Shown here: one piece after another, positions 51,335-61,419 of the stretch
Layout of the letters: each line of letters opens with the position of its first letter
Position numbering within the stretch: position 1 is the first letter of the stretch
DNA from: Pyropia yezoensis
Taxonomy: Eukaryota; Rhodophyta; Bangiophyceae; Bangiales; Bangiaceae
Assembly: GCA_009829735.1 (NCBI GenBank)
Contig: CM020618.1
Coordinates: 9,019,119 to 9,083,118, forward strand
Reading direction: 5' to 3'
Length of the DNA stretch: 64,000 nucleotides
Program-made: the position numbers and the translations under genes
The notes under the pieces: model-generated
Databases searched by the model: none
Told to the model about the DNA's origin: nothing
What the model saw: the letters and a program-made list of their open reading frames with translations, nothing else

Positions 51335-52504
51335 CACGCCAGCACCACGCCCGCCCCCTTCAGTCCCTACTGTGCAGGCGGGATCGCCAGGCACGCGGGC
51401 GGCTCTGCTCCACCTGTGGACGGGCCGCGGTCACGCGACGCTGGCCAGTGCGGTTTATGATCGCCGTCCATGCGCGTCGGCTCAGCACAGGGGGGGGGGG
51501 GGGGGGGGGGGGCGGGGGCGGCCATCCAGAGGGCGAGTCGGGTGTGTATTCCCACACCGGATCTTCTCCTCCCCTCCATGCTATCTTCCCCTTTATCTCA
51601 TCACCCCAACCCGAACCCGTTCCGCCCGCCGCGCGCTCCATCCCTCTTTCCCCACTGGCTGTCGGCGACGGCGGCGGCTGGCGCCCTTCCGCGTCATGGC
51701 TCCCCACGGCGGTGTGCGGCGGGCTCACAGCGGTGGGGCACGCGACCGCCGTGGAATGGTTCCCCCCACAGGGAGGTGTACACCCCCCGCCCGCCTGCTG
51801 ACGCGCACGCGCGCGCCCCCTTTTCCCCCACCCGCTACCCCCACACCCCGTAAAGAAAGGCCACAGTTTGGACGGCGCACGCCGTGCCGCCCGTCCTCGC
51901 GGCAAGGTGGCCAACGCCGCGCCGCCGGAGAGGCCCACTCCCACCCCCCCCGCCGCGAGGACCGGTGGCACGGCGGGCGCGCCAATGGGGAGGGGAGCGG
52001 GGGAGGGGCTCGCCTCCAGCCACGCCCTGAGTGTACAGCAAACATCCGTGGGGGGCGTCGTCGCGTCGCCGCGCTGCCGCACCGGGCCCGACGCCTCCCA
52101 GCGGTGCCGCCCGGTCGCCCGCCACAGGGGCCCAGATTAATGGGGGCGACCGCCGGGGGGCGTGGTGGCGCCGCCAGTGGGCACCCGCCCACGACCAGCC
52201 TGGCTCACGCGGCCACTGGCGCCGCCGCCGGCGCGACCGCCGCGCATGGCGGCTGCGGGACGCAGTAGGAGAGGCCAGACGGGATACAGCAGGGGAGGCC
52301 CGGCGCCGCCGCCGTCGGCGCCGCCGTGGGCGTCGACGGCAGGCCGACAGGCGGGAAAGTCGCCACCACCGCCGACGTCACAGTCGGCGCCGCCGCGGGC
52401 TCCGCCGTTGCCGCGGGCGCCGCAGTCGCCGCGGGCGCCGCCGTCGCCGCGGGCGCTGCCTCCGGCGCCGGCGCTGGAGCACCCTTCCCCCCCCCCCCCC
52501 CCCC
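51335..52504. other. Intergenic low-complexity
   Basis: GC-rich, with a G tract at 51491-51511 and several CCCC(C) runs. Frames are all low-complexity. 51540-51620 is of slightly lower GC. No gene is supported. Confidence 0.45.
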
Positions 52505-53481
52505 CCCCTCCCCGCACCGTCACGTCCGCGCACGACCAAAACTCCTCTGGTCACCCCCCACCCCACCGTGCCGTAGGCGGGCGCCCCCCCGCACAAATCC
52601 CCCGCGGCTGCTGCCGTTGCCCGGGCAGTCCCCGCACGCGACAGGGAAGGCATAGGCGCCCATCCCCGGCGTGCAGCTGTTGGCCGTTGCCCAGTACCAC
52701 TGCACGACGAAGCGGATGCAAGTAAGGCCGGGGGGGAGGCCTACCGCATCTTGCCGGCGGGGCCGCCGAGCACCTGCGGCGCCCCGACGGTTGGCTCCGG
52801 CGCGCCGCGGCAGCGGAGGTACCAGCGGGACGGGTGGGCTGGCTGGATGGGCCCCCACGCCACGTCCGAGCCGGCCTCGCAGGAAGGATGAGCCACCCGC
52901 TCCAGCCGCACACACGCCTCCGGAGTCGCAAAGCAGCCGGTGGTCAGGTCCGCCGCGCCGCCGCAGGCGACCAAGCCACACAGCTACCACGCCATGCAGC
53001 CATCGCGACTAGTCGTGATCGTCACCTCGAAGTCCATCGTGCCACCCGCGGTGCCATTTGCCACCACTGCCCCGCCGCCATACAGGGTGCCCCCCGCCTT
53101 GTGAAGCGCCGCCGTCAGCGCAGCTGCAGCGTCCCTGCACATCCCGTGGTCCACCGCCCGCGCCGCCCGTGACGGACCGTCTAACGGGTCGTGCGGCGAC
53201 CAGTCGCCGCCATTGGAGCCCGCCCCCGCCCCCGTGTCGCCCGCGTTGAGGCAGTGCGCGCAATAGTCTGTGGGGTCGGACGCGTCGACGGGGGGGATGC
53301 GAAAGTCGACGTCCATGGCGAGCGCCCCGCGCTGGCGGGGGTGGGTCATGTGGCCGTGTTGCCGGCGGCGGCGGCGGCCAGCGCCGCCACAACGACGGCG
53401 GCGGCGAGCACTGGCAGCCTGCCCCACGCCGCGCGCGCTGGCGGCGGGCCGCCGCCACCAAGGCCACGGCCAGCAAGCCAC
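52505..53481 (-). CDS. LPMO-like protein (chitin-binding type-4 / copper monooxygenase), broken across frames
   Basis: Reading the minus strand in order, most LPMO blocks appear. HGHMTHPRQRGAL (about 53355) is the mature N-terminus with the would-be copper His1, preceded in a neighbouring phase by a hydrophobic signal-peptide-like stretch (VLAAAVVVAALAAAAG). DYCAHCLNAGDT and VDHGMC follow, then GGTMDFEVTITTSRDGCMAW and CGLVACGG ... TTGCF. A TAG lies between the last two at 52984-52986. LPPGLTCIRFVVQWYWATAN and ACGDCPGNG follow in a second phase. EEFWSCADVTV (about 52514-52546) lies in a third phase. These match the YPxxRG start, LPxxLTCxxCVLQWxYxTGNSC core and PEEFWNCADV end of AA15-like LPMOs. 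At least one stop and two or three phase changes are needed, so it is decayed, mis-assembled or has small introns I cannot define. Confidence 0.65.
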
Positions 53482-53561
53482 CCCCCCTACCTCCCTGCCC
53501 GACCGTCAATGACGGCCGCACCTGCCGTCGAAGAAAGTGCCACCCCGTCGGCGGCCGCCCG

Positions 53562-53930
53562 CTACGCCGCCCGCGCGGCGGCGCAAAGCTCTTTGAGGGC
53601 CGTCATGAACACCACAACCTCGAAGTGAGTCGGTATGTGGACCCCTGCAACAGCCGCCACGCAAGGCACCACACCGCCGGCTGGCGCCATGCCGGACAGA
53701 GCGGTCGCCGCGCCTACCGCGCCCGCCGCGCCCACCACGACCGCCGCGCCTGCCGTCGCTGCCGCCGTCGCCGCCCCCGCCATCCGCCTGCTTACCGCCA
53801 TCGTGCGCTCGGCGGTGCGCGTCCACAGCTGGCGGCCGAAGCTGCCGTCGCCGCCGGCGTAGGTCTTCAGCGGCAGGCCTTGGGCGGCCTCGTTGCGGCC
53901 GCAACGCGCCGCGCCGCTCGACGCTGCCCC
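53562..53930 (-). CDS. Unrecognised short frame with a hydrophobic centre
   Basis: An open frame (first ATG at 53801; open back to about 53935) reads LPLKTYAGGDGSFGRQLWTR then a long Ala/Val-rich hydrophobic stretch, and ends HFEVVVFMTALKELCAAARA. The non-repetitive ends look coding-like and the centre could be a membrane segment. A good splice donor (GCG|GTAAGC) at about 53795 would alternatively make the 5' part a separate exon. No family is recognised. Confidence 0.25.
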   Translation of the reverse strand, partial: GAASSGAARCGRNEAAQGLPLKTYAGGDGSFGRQLWTRTAERTMAVSRRMAGAATAAATAGAAVVVGAAGAVGAATALSGMAPAGGVVPCVAAVAGVHIPTHFEVVVFMTALKELCAAARAA

Positions 53931-53948
53931 CCGTCAACTCGTCGGTGA

Positions 53949-55013
53949 TCATGAAAGCTGCACGCTATCCGATAAAGCTCGAGAGCAAAGCCGGCAGAGG
54001 CGGCGGCCTGCCGGCGTGGGCGATCCCGATGATGTCATGATGATGGATCCCTTTGCACGGGTCAGATGGCTGCACTGGCTGTTCAGGTGGTACACCTTTC
54101 CAGCAGGTACGTAGTAATACTCAGCAGGAGGTACGACGGTACGAGGGGACGCCGCCGGGGACTCGGACGAGACGGGTGTTCCAGGCTTCGTGGAATCGAC
54201 AGACTGGGGCGGGTGCAGCAAGTACAGAGCCCGTGCCACGGAGAAAAGCATGGGCCCGAGCAGCTTCCTCAGGTCCTGGTGGTTGAGCACAACCGTGGTG
54301 CTTGCCAAGGGACCCGTCAAGGTCTGCACCGTGGGCCGGACCTTACGTAAGCATGCGAACACAAACACCGACCGCCCACGCCATTGAGAGAAGACTTCTT
54401 TGCTGCCAAACAGCTTGGCCGCGTGTTCAGTACCCGATCCGTCCTTCGAGCACATCAGGTCGAGCGACGCCTGCACGTCTGATCCCGACGCGGTTGAAGA
54501 CGTCGGAGCTGAGTGCTTCCCCTGGTAAAACACCGCGACAACATCACCAAGCTTGACGACTCCTGGCACCGTCTTGTTGGCCCGGTAGAAGCACACCCCG
54601 TCAAAAGAAGCCGCGCCGTTGGGCAGCTTGTACGAGGTGTGCAGCATCTCGTCCACGGGAACACGACCACCAAATAGGTCACTTGCCGTCACAGCACCCC
54701 CGTCCCTCGCATTCCGGCCACCATCCCCCGCCAGGAACACAACACCCTTGCGCTCGATAGTTGCGTCCACGGGGACGTCAGAGAGCAGCGGGCTGGGCCC
54801 CAAGAAGGTAACCTTGCGCCCATTGCGTCCGTACATGTGCGCAAAGGTGGTCGACCTCCACCCGCCGCCGCCCGGCCGCAGTGCACGTGCTGTGGAAATG
54901 AGGTACTCCCACTGCAGCAAGAACAGCTCCCACCCGCACCAGTCAAACTTGGTCTTGGCATTGAGCGTGTTTCCACGACTGTCACACTCGCCCTCGGCAG
55001 ACGCGGTTGTCAT
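53949..55013 (-). CDS. PD-(D/E)XK nuclease-like protein with zinc-binding tail, Crinkler/RHS type
   Basis: 354 residues from the ATG at 55013. An N-terminal helix with aromatic residues (WCGWELFLLQWEYLISTARA, 25-44) precedes a restriction-endonuclease-like core: Asp138 in AASFDGVCFY and Gln164-x-Lys166 in VVAVFYQGKHS, the spacing of a D-(E/Q)xK active site. RSVFVFACLRK follows as a core strand. The C-terminal YYYVPAGKVYHLNSQCSHL (His309, Cys314) with CRLC (340-343) is a small zinc-binding module of the YHxxxC...CxxC kind. Such nuclease domains partner the P-loop NTPase of Crinkler-RHS-type proteins in eukaryotes, often linked with transposons or interorganism conflict. Its ATG overlaps the stop codon of the NTPase frame (ATGA), and the two look functionally paired. 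Confidence 0.6.
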   Translation of the reverse strand: MTTASAEGECDSRGNTLNAKTKFDWCGWELFLLQWEYLISTARALRPGGGGWRSTTFAHMYGRNGRKVTFLGPSPLLSDVPVDATIERKGVVFLAGDGGRNARDGGAVTASDLFGGRVPVDEMLHTSYKLPNGAASFDGVCFYRANKTVPGVVKLGDVVAVFYQGKHSAPTSSTASGSDVQASLDLMCSKDGSGTEHAAKLFGSKEVFSQWRGRSVFVFACLRKVRPTVQTLTGPLASTTVVLNHQDLRKLLGPMLFSVARALYLLHPPQSVDSTKPGTPVSSESPAASPRTVVPPAEYYYVPAGKVYHLNSQCSHLTRAKGSIIMTSSGSPTPAGRRLCRLCSRALSDSVQLS

Positions 55014-57304
55014 GAAAAGGAAGGAGCGCAGAGCTCGCCACAGACTGGACTGGCCAGACGGGGCCTTTGCTCATAGTTGGGAGAGGCAAGTTCCTGGTCG
55101 GACCAGGCGTCTGACATCCGGTCGGGAAAGTCGGCCGGCATCTCGTAGGAGGAGGCGGCCGAAGCATCGTTGGAGGACATAGTAGGCTTCTCAGAGACAC
55201 TTGCTTCAGCGTCGGAGGTGGCGGCAGGCATCTTGTCTGGGGCAGCTTCCGCTACCTCACCCGGGGAAGGAGCCGACTCCTCGTCGGTAGCCATCAATTT
55301 GGCAAGCGGTGCGCTCGCTGTCTTGGTGTCAAGCGCCCGAAGAAGCGTAAGTGGCAGGACGGCAGGATGGAACTGGCGTCCTCCGGGCCCAAAGATGAAC
55401 CCGAGAGCCAGCACGTTGCCCCAGGTGAGGTCGGCCGTCGTGCGCAGCATGATACGGGCCCAGGCCCGCTCGGCAAGCTCCGCATGCCGTGCCACCAGCT
55501 CCTCGCGGGTCAGCTTGCCAATGTCCGCGAAGCCCAACACGTCCTCATCCGCCAAAAGATTGGAGCCCGATCCACATGACCGACAATTGCTGCTTTGAGG
55601 GAGGACAAGTTCATCTTCCGCGACAATGTCCACTAAAAGCGAGGCGGCGAGCACGTGGTCGCGCAGCTCCGAGTTCTGGGAGTCCCACAAAGACCCGTAG
55701 CCCAGGACCTTTCCGGCAGAGTCGGTCGCCAGCTGCTCTTCCACAGACACCATCATGTCGACCAGTGGCTCGCCTCTCGCCTTCTTCAGCTCGATCGCAA
55801 ACAGCTCAACGGGACGCCAGAGCAAACCGCTCAGCAGAGCATACACTTCCGCCGCTTCCAGCGCCGCCAAGCGCGTAGAATCCTCCCCGCCGCTGTCGAC
55901 CTCCACCATCCAAGAGGGTGAACTGAACTCGGGCGCGTCCTCGCCACGGCGAGCTTCATCACCAAGACGCATGGCGTCCATCAGCCGGATCCGTTGTGCA
56001 CTCAAGTTCCCTGCCGGGATGTAGTCCATCGCCTTCGGTGGACGACCAGACGCCGAGCGCTCCGCAAGCATCATAGCAGAGTCCATCGCAGTCATGGCCG
56101 CGATACCCAGACCCGAGCAACTCTCCACCAGAGAGCAGCATTCCGACCGGATGGGGTAGCAAATGTCCAGCTGAAGGGTGCTGCAGACGGTCCAGCCATG
56201 GTGAGCACGCAGCTTGCCGATCTCATCCACCAAGAGCACCACAACATCTCCTCTCGAGCCCCGACCAGCCCGATTTGCCACCATCGCACGCACCTCAGCG
56301 TAGACGTCCGCAAAGTCGAACTCCTTCTGCTGGTAGTCGTTGTAGAACGCGCTCAGGAAGTCACCAAAGTTCTGTATCGGTCGGTTCAAGACAGCCAACT
56401 CGTTGAACAGGATGCGCACGTACAGCAGCATGTAGTAGTTGATGCTCTTCTCATCCTCGCGATGGGCCAGTGCCGCTGCCTCAATGGATTGGACCTTGAA
56501 GGAGCCATTAAAGTTGGCCGCCAGGACGACCACGCCACGACCTGCTACTCGCTGAAGCAGCTCCTCCCGCTCATGGCCGTCCTCGTAAGAGGCAGAGTGC
56601 AGGTATCGGGTTGCCTCACGCAGGAAAAACGTCTTTCCGCGCCCGAACGACGACAGGAAGTAGAGCAACGGCAGTCGCCCCGGGGAGATCTCCTCCTCCG
56701 CGGGCTCCGCCCCATGACGGCCTTGAGCAGGAAGAGCATCTGTCACCAGCTCAACAGTCTCTTCCCAGAACTTGGCCACCTGCTTCTCCGCCAGCTCTGC
56801 TCGGGGACGAGACGGGTGGGGCACAAAGATCTTGTCAAAGTCGGGCGGCAATCGACCTTCCTCGACGTCAGGTTGCCGCAGCAACCCCTTTTTCCACAGA
56901 ACTCGGTACACCGGCCTCGGCCTCTTGGCGAGCGCCGACTTCCTCTTCAGGTCCAGAGAGTCCTGACGGGCGGCTTCTGCCATCCGCAGGGCGCTAGCAC
57001 GCACGGCTGGGTCATTCTCGTCCGCCGCAATGCGCAACATTGAGTTGGACAGCCGCATCGCCTCGTCAGCTTGCTCGTCGAGTGAAGGCACATGCTCGGA
57101 GTCCGACGCAGCAGCGTTGCGATCTCTTGGCTCGGCTTGGCGTGAAGTTCTGCCCAGCGGTGGAGCTCCACCCGCGTCGACTACAGCCTCGGTGGGCGTC
57201 GAAGAAGGCGACGCAAACAAAGATGGTGCGGGCGGCTCAGGTCCCACAGGTTCTCCATCTCGGAGCGGATCTGCACCAGCCCGCGCTCCAGGCCGGTCCG
57301 ACAT
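55010..57304 (-). CDS. P-loop NTPase of Crinkler/RHS-like type
   Basis: 764 residues from the ATG at 57304, chosen because the frame upstream is low complexity; other ATGs exist further up. The Walker A is in LYFLSSFGRGKTFFL (Lys224), a form lacking the first classical Gly and typical of Crinkler-RHS NTPases. The Walker B is VVVLLVDEIGKL (Asp360, Glu361). Between them are VVVLAANFNGSF and INYYMLLYVRILFNELAVLN, and after them LGIAAMTAMDSAMM. A downstream helical region (PVELFAIELKKARGEPLVDM) and LTWGNVLALGFIFGP complete the domain. The N-terminus is charged with a helical segment near 90-150. No introns are needed. Residue usage is less Ala/Gly-biased than in most of the window. It lies directly before the nuclease-like frame. 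Confidence 0.7.
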   Translation of the reverse strand: MSDRPGARAGADPLRDGEPVGPEPPAPSLFASPSSTPTEAVVDAGGAPPLGRTSRQAEPRDRNAAASDSEHVPSLDEQADEAMRLSNSMLRIAADENDPAVRASALRMAEAARQDSLDLKRKSALAKRPRPVYRVLWKKGLLRQPDVEEGRLPPDFDKIFVPHPSRPRAELAEKQVAKFWEETVELVTDALPAQGRHGAEPAEEEISPGRLPLLYFLSSFGRGKTFFLREATRYLHSASYEDGHEREELLQRVAGRGVVVLAANFNGSFKVQSIEAAALAHREDEKSINYYMLLYVRILFNELAVLNRPIQNFGDFLSAFYNDYQQKEFDFADVYAEVRAMVANRAGRGSRGDVVVLLVDEIGKLRAHHGWTVCSTLQLDICYPIRSECCSLVESCSGLGIAAMTAMDSAMMLAERSASGRPPKAMDYIPAGNLSAQRIRLMDAMRLGDEARRGEDAPEFSSPSWMVEVDSGGEDSTRLAALEAAEVYALLSGLLWRPVELFAIELKKARGEPLVDMMVSVEEQLATDSAGKVLGYGSLWDSQNSELRDHVLAASLLVDIVAEDELVLPQSSNCRSCGSGSNLLADEDVLGFADIGKLTREELVARHAELAERAWARIMLRTTADLTWGNVLALGFIFGPGGRQFHPAVLPLTLLRALDTKTASAPLAKLMATDEESAPSPGEVAEAAPDKMPAATSDAEASVSEKPTMSSNDASAASSYEMPADFPDRMSDAWSDQELASPNYEQRPRLASPVCGELCAPSFS

Positions 57305-58517
57305 CAAAAACGGGCCAGGAGACGCTGAGGGGACCCAAGTACGAGTGAGGCCACCGGCAGGCAGCTCATCTTCACCCCGAACAGGACAATGAGGCTGGCG
57401 TCCGCCAAACCCAGAAACCGGGCGAATGGAAGCGCCACGACCTCGCAGGATCGTCGCCGCCCAGCTCTGTCCTGTGCAGCACGTAGAAGCAGTGCTGGGA
57501 CGTGGGCGGAGCGATGAAAACACAGGCAGGCCGGCAAAAGCCGCCATGCCCGCGACAAGGCCTCGTCCAGGACGTACGGACTGGGGTTTTGTCAGCACTG
57601 CTTCCCGCTGGTGCGATGGCATCCCAAGGCTCGCTCGACCACCCCAGCATTGATGATGCGACGCCATTGCTCCCCCGCGCGTCGTTGCTGACCACTTGGT
57701 GCAGGAAGGAGAGTGACGCGTCGCATGTGGGCACCCCAATCTTCGGGTTAGGAAGACAACGGGCAGAAAAGGCCCTGGCGCAGAGCGCGAGCTGCTGCAG
57801 TGGGGTGTACATGTACATGCGCGAAAAAAAAAAGCAGAGCTGAAACACACAGCAAGTGAAGAGTGTACCACGGCGCTTGTCAGTAGCGCGCCATAGAAGC
57901 CGGTCGCATATTTGCGTGTCATGCCCATACGTCCGTCCCTCCTCTGGGCAGTCAGGCGCGAAGTTGGGCTACCGACTAACTGCATGTACCGGCCCCAAAC
58001 GCACGTCCACGTCTGCACTCCGTCACAACTGGATGGTTGATGGCCAAACCGCACAGCAGCTGCTCCGGGTGAGTGGCCACGGCCAGCTGCGGCGAAAAGC
58101 ACAGAAGCAAGAGTGTAGTAGCGCAGCGCAGCGACGGCAGCCTCGGCGACCTGTCCGCGGTCATGCGCCAGTTCCAACCCCGCCGCCACCCATGAGGGCC
58201 GGAGTGGTCGCGCCCGACCGCTGCTGCTCCAACTACAGTCAATCCCCGATACTTCGCCACCCGCACAGCCTGGTGGCCATGGAATATCTCTGGACCCACA
58301 TCGATCCTGTAAGCCTTGAATCCTTCTGACGTGGGGGCGGCAGGGCCGGGATCCCATTCCCGCCCTTCTTGTCGCGCCGGAGCCAGGCGGGAGCCACCCC
58401 CACACCCCCCCCCCCCCCCCCCCCCATCCGCACGAGTCCTGCTGCGTGGGCGGGACGCCGGCGCGGGCGCCGTGCGCGGGCGCGCCGCGCGACGGCGCCG
58501 ACCGCCGCCGTGTCGCC
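57305..58517. other. Divergent intergenic region between NTPase (-) and ARP4 (+)
   Basis: 57305-57860 is moderate-GC sequence that stays open in the NTPase frame but lacks domain content. 57860-58330 is unremarkable. 58400-58427 is a C tract shortly before the ARP4 start. Promoters of both genes should lie here; no specific element is recognised. Confidence 0.45.
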
Positions 58518-61419
58518 ATGTTCCAAGTTGACGGCACCGTGCCGTCGGTGGTGTTTGACTTTGGCTCCCACACCTCCAAGGTGGTACGCTCAGTGTCGGG
58601 CTCTTTTTTGTTTGTCCCGCCCCCCCTCTCTTTCTGCCTCAGGCTACCCCGCGGCGGCGGCGGCGGCAGCGGCGGGTGGGCGGCGTGCCGTGTTGCGCTG
58701 CCTGCGGGAGGGCACCCCACCGCAAGTGGGGGGTGGCGTGGGGTTGACCGGTGGCGCCTGGCATGGGGCACTTGGCGCACTTGGCTGGGGGGGGGAAGGG
58801 GGGGGGAGGGTGGCGAAGATGGTCGCTGACGACGGCGTCAGGGGAGGTGAGGCGGTGATGGGATGAGGCGGTGGGGGTGGGGGGAGGGAGCCTCGTTCGC
58901 CGCCTGCTCCAACACGGGGCGGCGGGCGTCCGGCGTGCTGCTGCCGCGTGAGGCTCGTGATGGTGCCGCTGCTGACGCGCTGCCCTTTTTTTCCGCGCGT
59001 CTGTGCCCGCGCTGGCATGCTCCTCCTGGAATTCACGCAGGGATACGCGGGAGAGGACCTGCCCCACTCCTTGTACTCGTCCAATGTCGGGACTTTTCGT
59101 ACGTAAGGTGTCGGGACTGAGGGTCGCCACGCCTGCGGGCCCTTTTGTCTGTGAGCGGTGCCTCGTCGGTGTCGTCTATCACACGTTCCTCGTCCCCAGT
59201 GTCCTCTACCCTTTCCTTTTCTTTTATGCGTCACGCCGACTGCTCACCTCGCAACCTGCCGTTTGTCATCTCTTTTGTGGTTGGACGCTTGTTCTCTCTG
59301 TCTCACGTGGTCGCTTGTGTCTATTGGTCTGCCGTCCGTCCCCTCTCCGCCCGTTCATCTCTTCGCGCAGCGTCTCCAGCAGTTGGCAATGGCGGCGGCC
59401 CGCTCACTAAGCGGGGCGTCATGGTCGGCGACCAGGCGCTTTCATTTCGGCGGGACGGCATGGACGTGACGCCCGCCTTTGACGCCGACGGCCTCGTTGC
59501 CAATTGGGAGGCCTACGAAGGCCTCCTTGCCCACGCCTACACCACTGGTGTGCAGGCCTCTGCCAGGACTACGCGGTCATGTACGCCGAGCCGACGCACG
59601 CGTGTGTGCGGCAGCGGGAGAAAATCGGGGAGCTGCTGTTTGAGACGCACGCCGCCCCCGCCCTGGCCGTCTCCCCCGCTGTCGTCCTTGCCGCGTACGC
59701 GAATGGCCGCCACACGGGGGTGGTGTTGGACGTGGGCGACGCGACGACGACGGCGGCGCCCGTGCTGGACGGCACCGTCGCGCGGTCGCTCGTCCTCCGC
59801 ACCCGCGTGGCGGGACGGAGCCTCTCCGAGGCGGTAGCAGCGCAGGTGACAGCGGACAGCAAGATCCCCCTCCGGCCGCTGTGGTCGTACCGGCGGCTGG
59901 CGGGGGAGGCGGCGGCTGCGGCGCGGGCCAAGCAGCGCGCCGCCGCCGAGGCCGATGCGGCCGCCGAGGCCACCGCCCTGACGCAGGCCGCCGAGGCGGC
60001 GGCGGCGACGTCGGCAACGGCGGCTGCCGCGGCGGCCGCTGCGAAGCGGGCGGCCGAGGCGGGCGACGAAATCACCCCCGTGTCGGGGGGCGCCGGCGGG
60101 GGCGCGCTGGGGGGGGTGGCGGCGGCGGCGGCAGCCGCAGCCTCGACCGCCGCCGCTGCGTCGGCGACGGCGGCCGCCGCCGCTGCGCGGCGCCCGTCGG
60201 CTTCGTCGGCTGCGTTGGCGCGACGGCTGGCGCGGCTCCCTCCCCCTGTTCAAGAGTTGTCCTTCCCTGGCACGTCCCCGTCGTACGGTGCGTTTGCGCG
60301 GCTGCGGCTGGTGGAGTCCATCAAGGAGGCCCTCTGCCGGGTGGAGGAGCCGCTGAGCGCGGCCGCTGCCGCCACGGCTGCGGCCGCCGCCGCGGCCGCC
60401 GCCGGCGGCCCCGGTGCGGTTGGCGCCGACGGGGACGACTCGGATGGCGAGTCGGACGTCCGCTTCACCCTCCCCGACGGGAACGTGGTGGACCTGGGGG
60501 GGCCGCGGCAACACGCTGCCGCGGGGGCCCTCTTTGGCCGCCTCCCCCACACGCCACCGCCGCGGGCGGCGCTGGCGGCGGCGGCGGGCATCTCATTCGC
60601 GGCGCCCGCCGCGGCGGCGGCGCACACGGCGGCGTATGGGTCGGCGGCGACGGGGTCGTCGGCGGGCCTCAGCGGCCTCGTCCTCGACGCCCTCCGCTCC
60701 GCCGAGCCGTCGACGCACAAGGACCTGTGGGCGGGCATCTGCCTGACGGGGGGGACGAGCAACCTGGGGGGCCTCTTTGAGCGCCTCAGCGGGGAGCTGA
60801 TGGGCCACCACTTTCGGGCGCGGGTGCTGGCGGCGTCGGGGGTGCCGGAGCGCCGCTTTTGTACCTGGACGGGCGGGAGCATCCTCGCCACCTTCACCGA
60901 CTTCCAGCGCATGTGGGTGTCCAAGGCGGACTATGAAGAGGTGCGTCGGGGGGGGGTGGGGGGGGGGGGGGGGGGGGGGGCGTGGGTGGCCTGGTCAGAC
61001 GGCGTGCCCTGGTGGCGCGCGCCGCGCGGCGGCTGGCGGTCCGCCGGGGGCCTGCCACTGCCGCGTGGCGGCGGCGCTCCTCCCCGTCGCTGGACGCCCG
61101 CGGGGTGTGCTCGCCCGACACTTTTGCGCCGGCTCTGCTCTCCTCTGCGGCAGCGTTGTTTTTTTCTTCACGCTTCCTTTTGTGTGGCGGATGGCCGCTG
61201 CGACGTGTGGCAGCCCCACTGACTTTCGTCTTTTTGCTGTCGCCCGTGTTGCCCCTGGTGCTCTCTCTTCCGTCCTGTCTTTGTCCGCTTTGCATGGAGC
61301 GCCCCCGTTTCTTGCCTTCCCCCTCTGCCGCTTGCGCCGCTCTCTGTCCTGTGGCCTCGCCCGTCCTGCTATCCCGCACACAGCATGGGCCGGCGTTCCT
61401 CCACCACACGGGCCCCTAA
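58518..61419 (+). CDS. ARP4: Actin-related protein ARP4/BAF53, four exons, one frame break
   Basis: Exon 1 (58518-58580) encodes MFQVDGTVPSVVFDFGSHTS plus K. Exon 2 (59041-59098) begins GYAGEDLPHS and ends before GTACGT. Exon 3 (about 59371-60940) has MVGDQALSFRRDGMDVTPAF, VMYAEPTHACVRQREKIGEL, YANGRHTGVVLDVGDATTT, LVLDALRSAEPSTHKDLWAG, ICLTGGTSNLGGLFERLSGE, FCTWTGGSILATFTDFQRMW and SKADYEE. Exon 4 (61384-61419) is 12 codons, HGPAFLHHTGP and stop, matching the family's EYEEHGxxxxxRKCP end. In exon 3 the phase changes by one base near 59545-59565, between AYTTG and DYAVMY. A long Ala/Arg-rich insert with a poly-Ala stretch sits mid-protein. ARP4 is a nuclear subunit of SWI/SNF, INO80, SWR1 and NuA4 complexes; the nucleotide-binding fold is conserved in outline. 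Confidence 0.88.

Noticed and set aside
53506-53952. 148-codon frame whose ATG overlaps the nuclease stop
   Set aside because: Arg/Gly-only composition. The overlapping start is likely chance, and the neighbouring phase has more protein-like sequence.
55010-58780. 1256-codon full extent of the NTPase frame
   Set aside because: The first 490 codons are low complexity with a non-ATG start and overlap the ARP4 5' end. The ATG at 57304 is a more sensible start.
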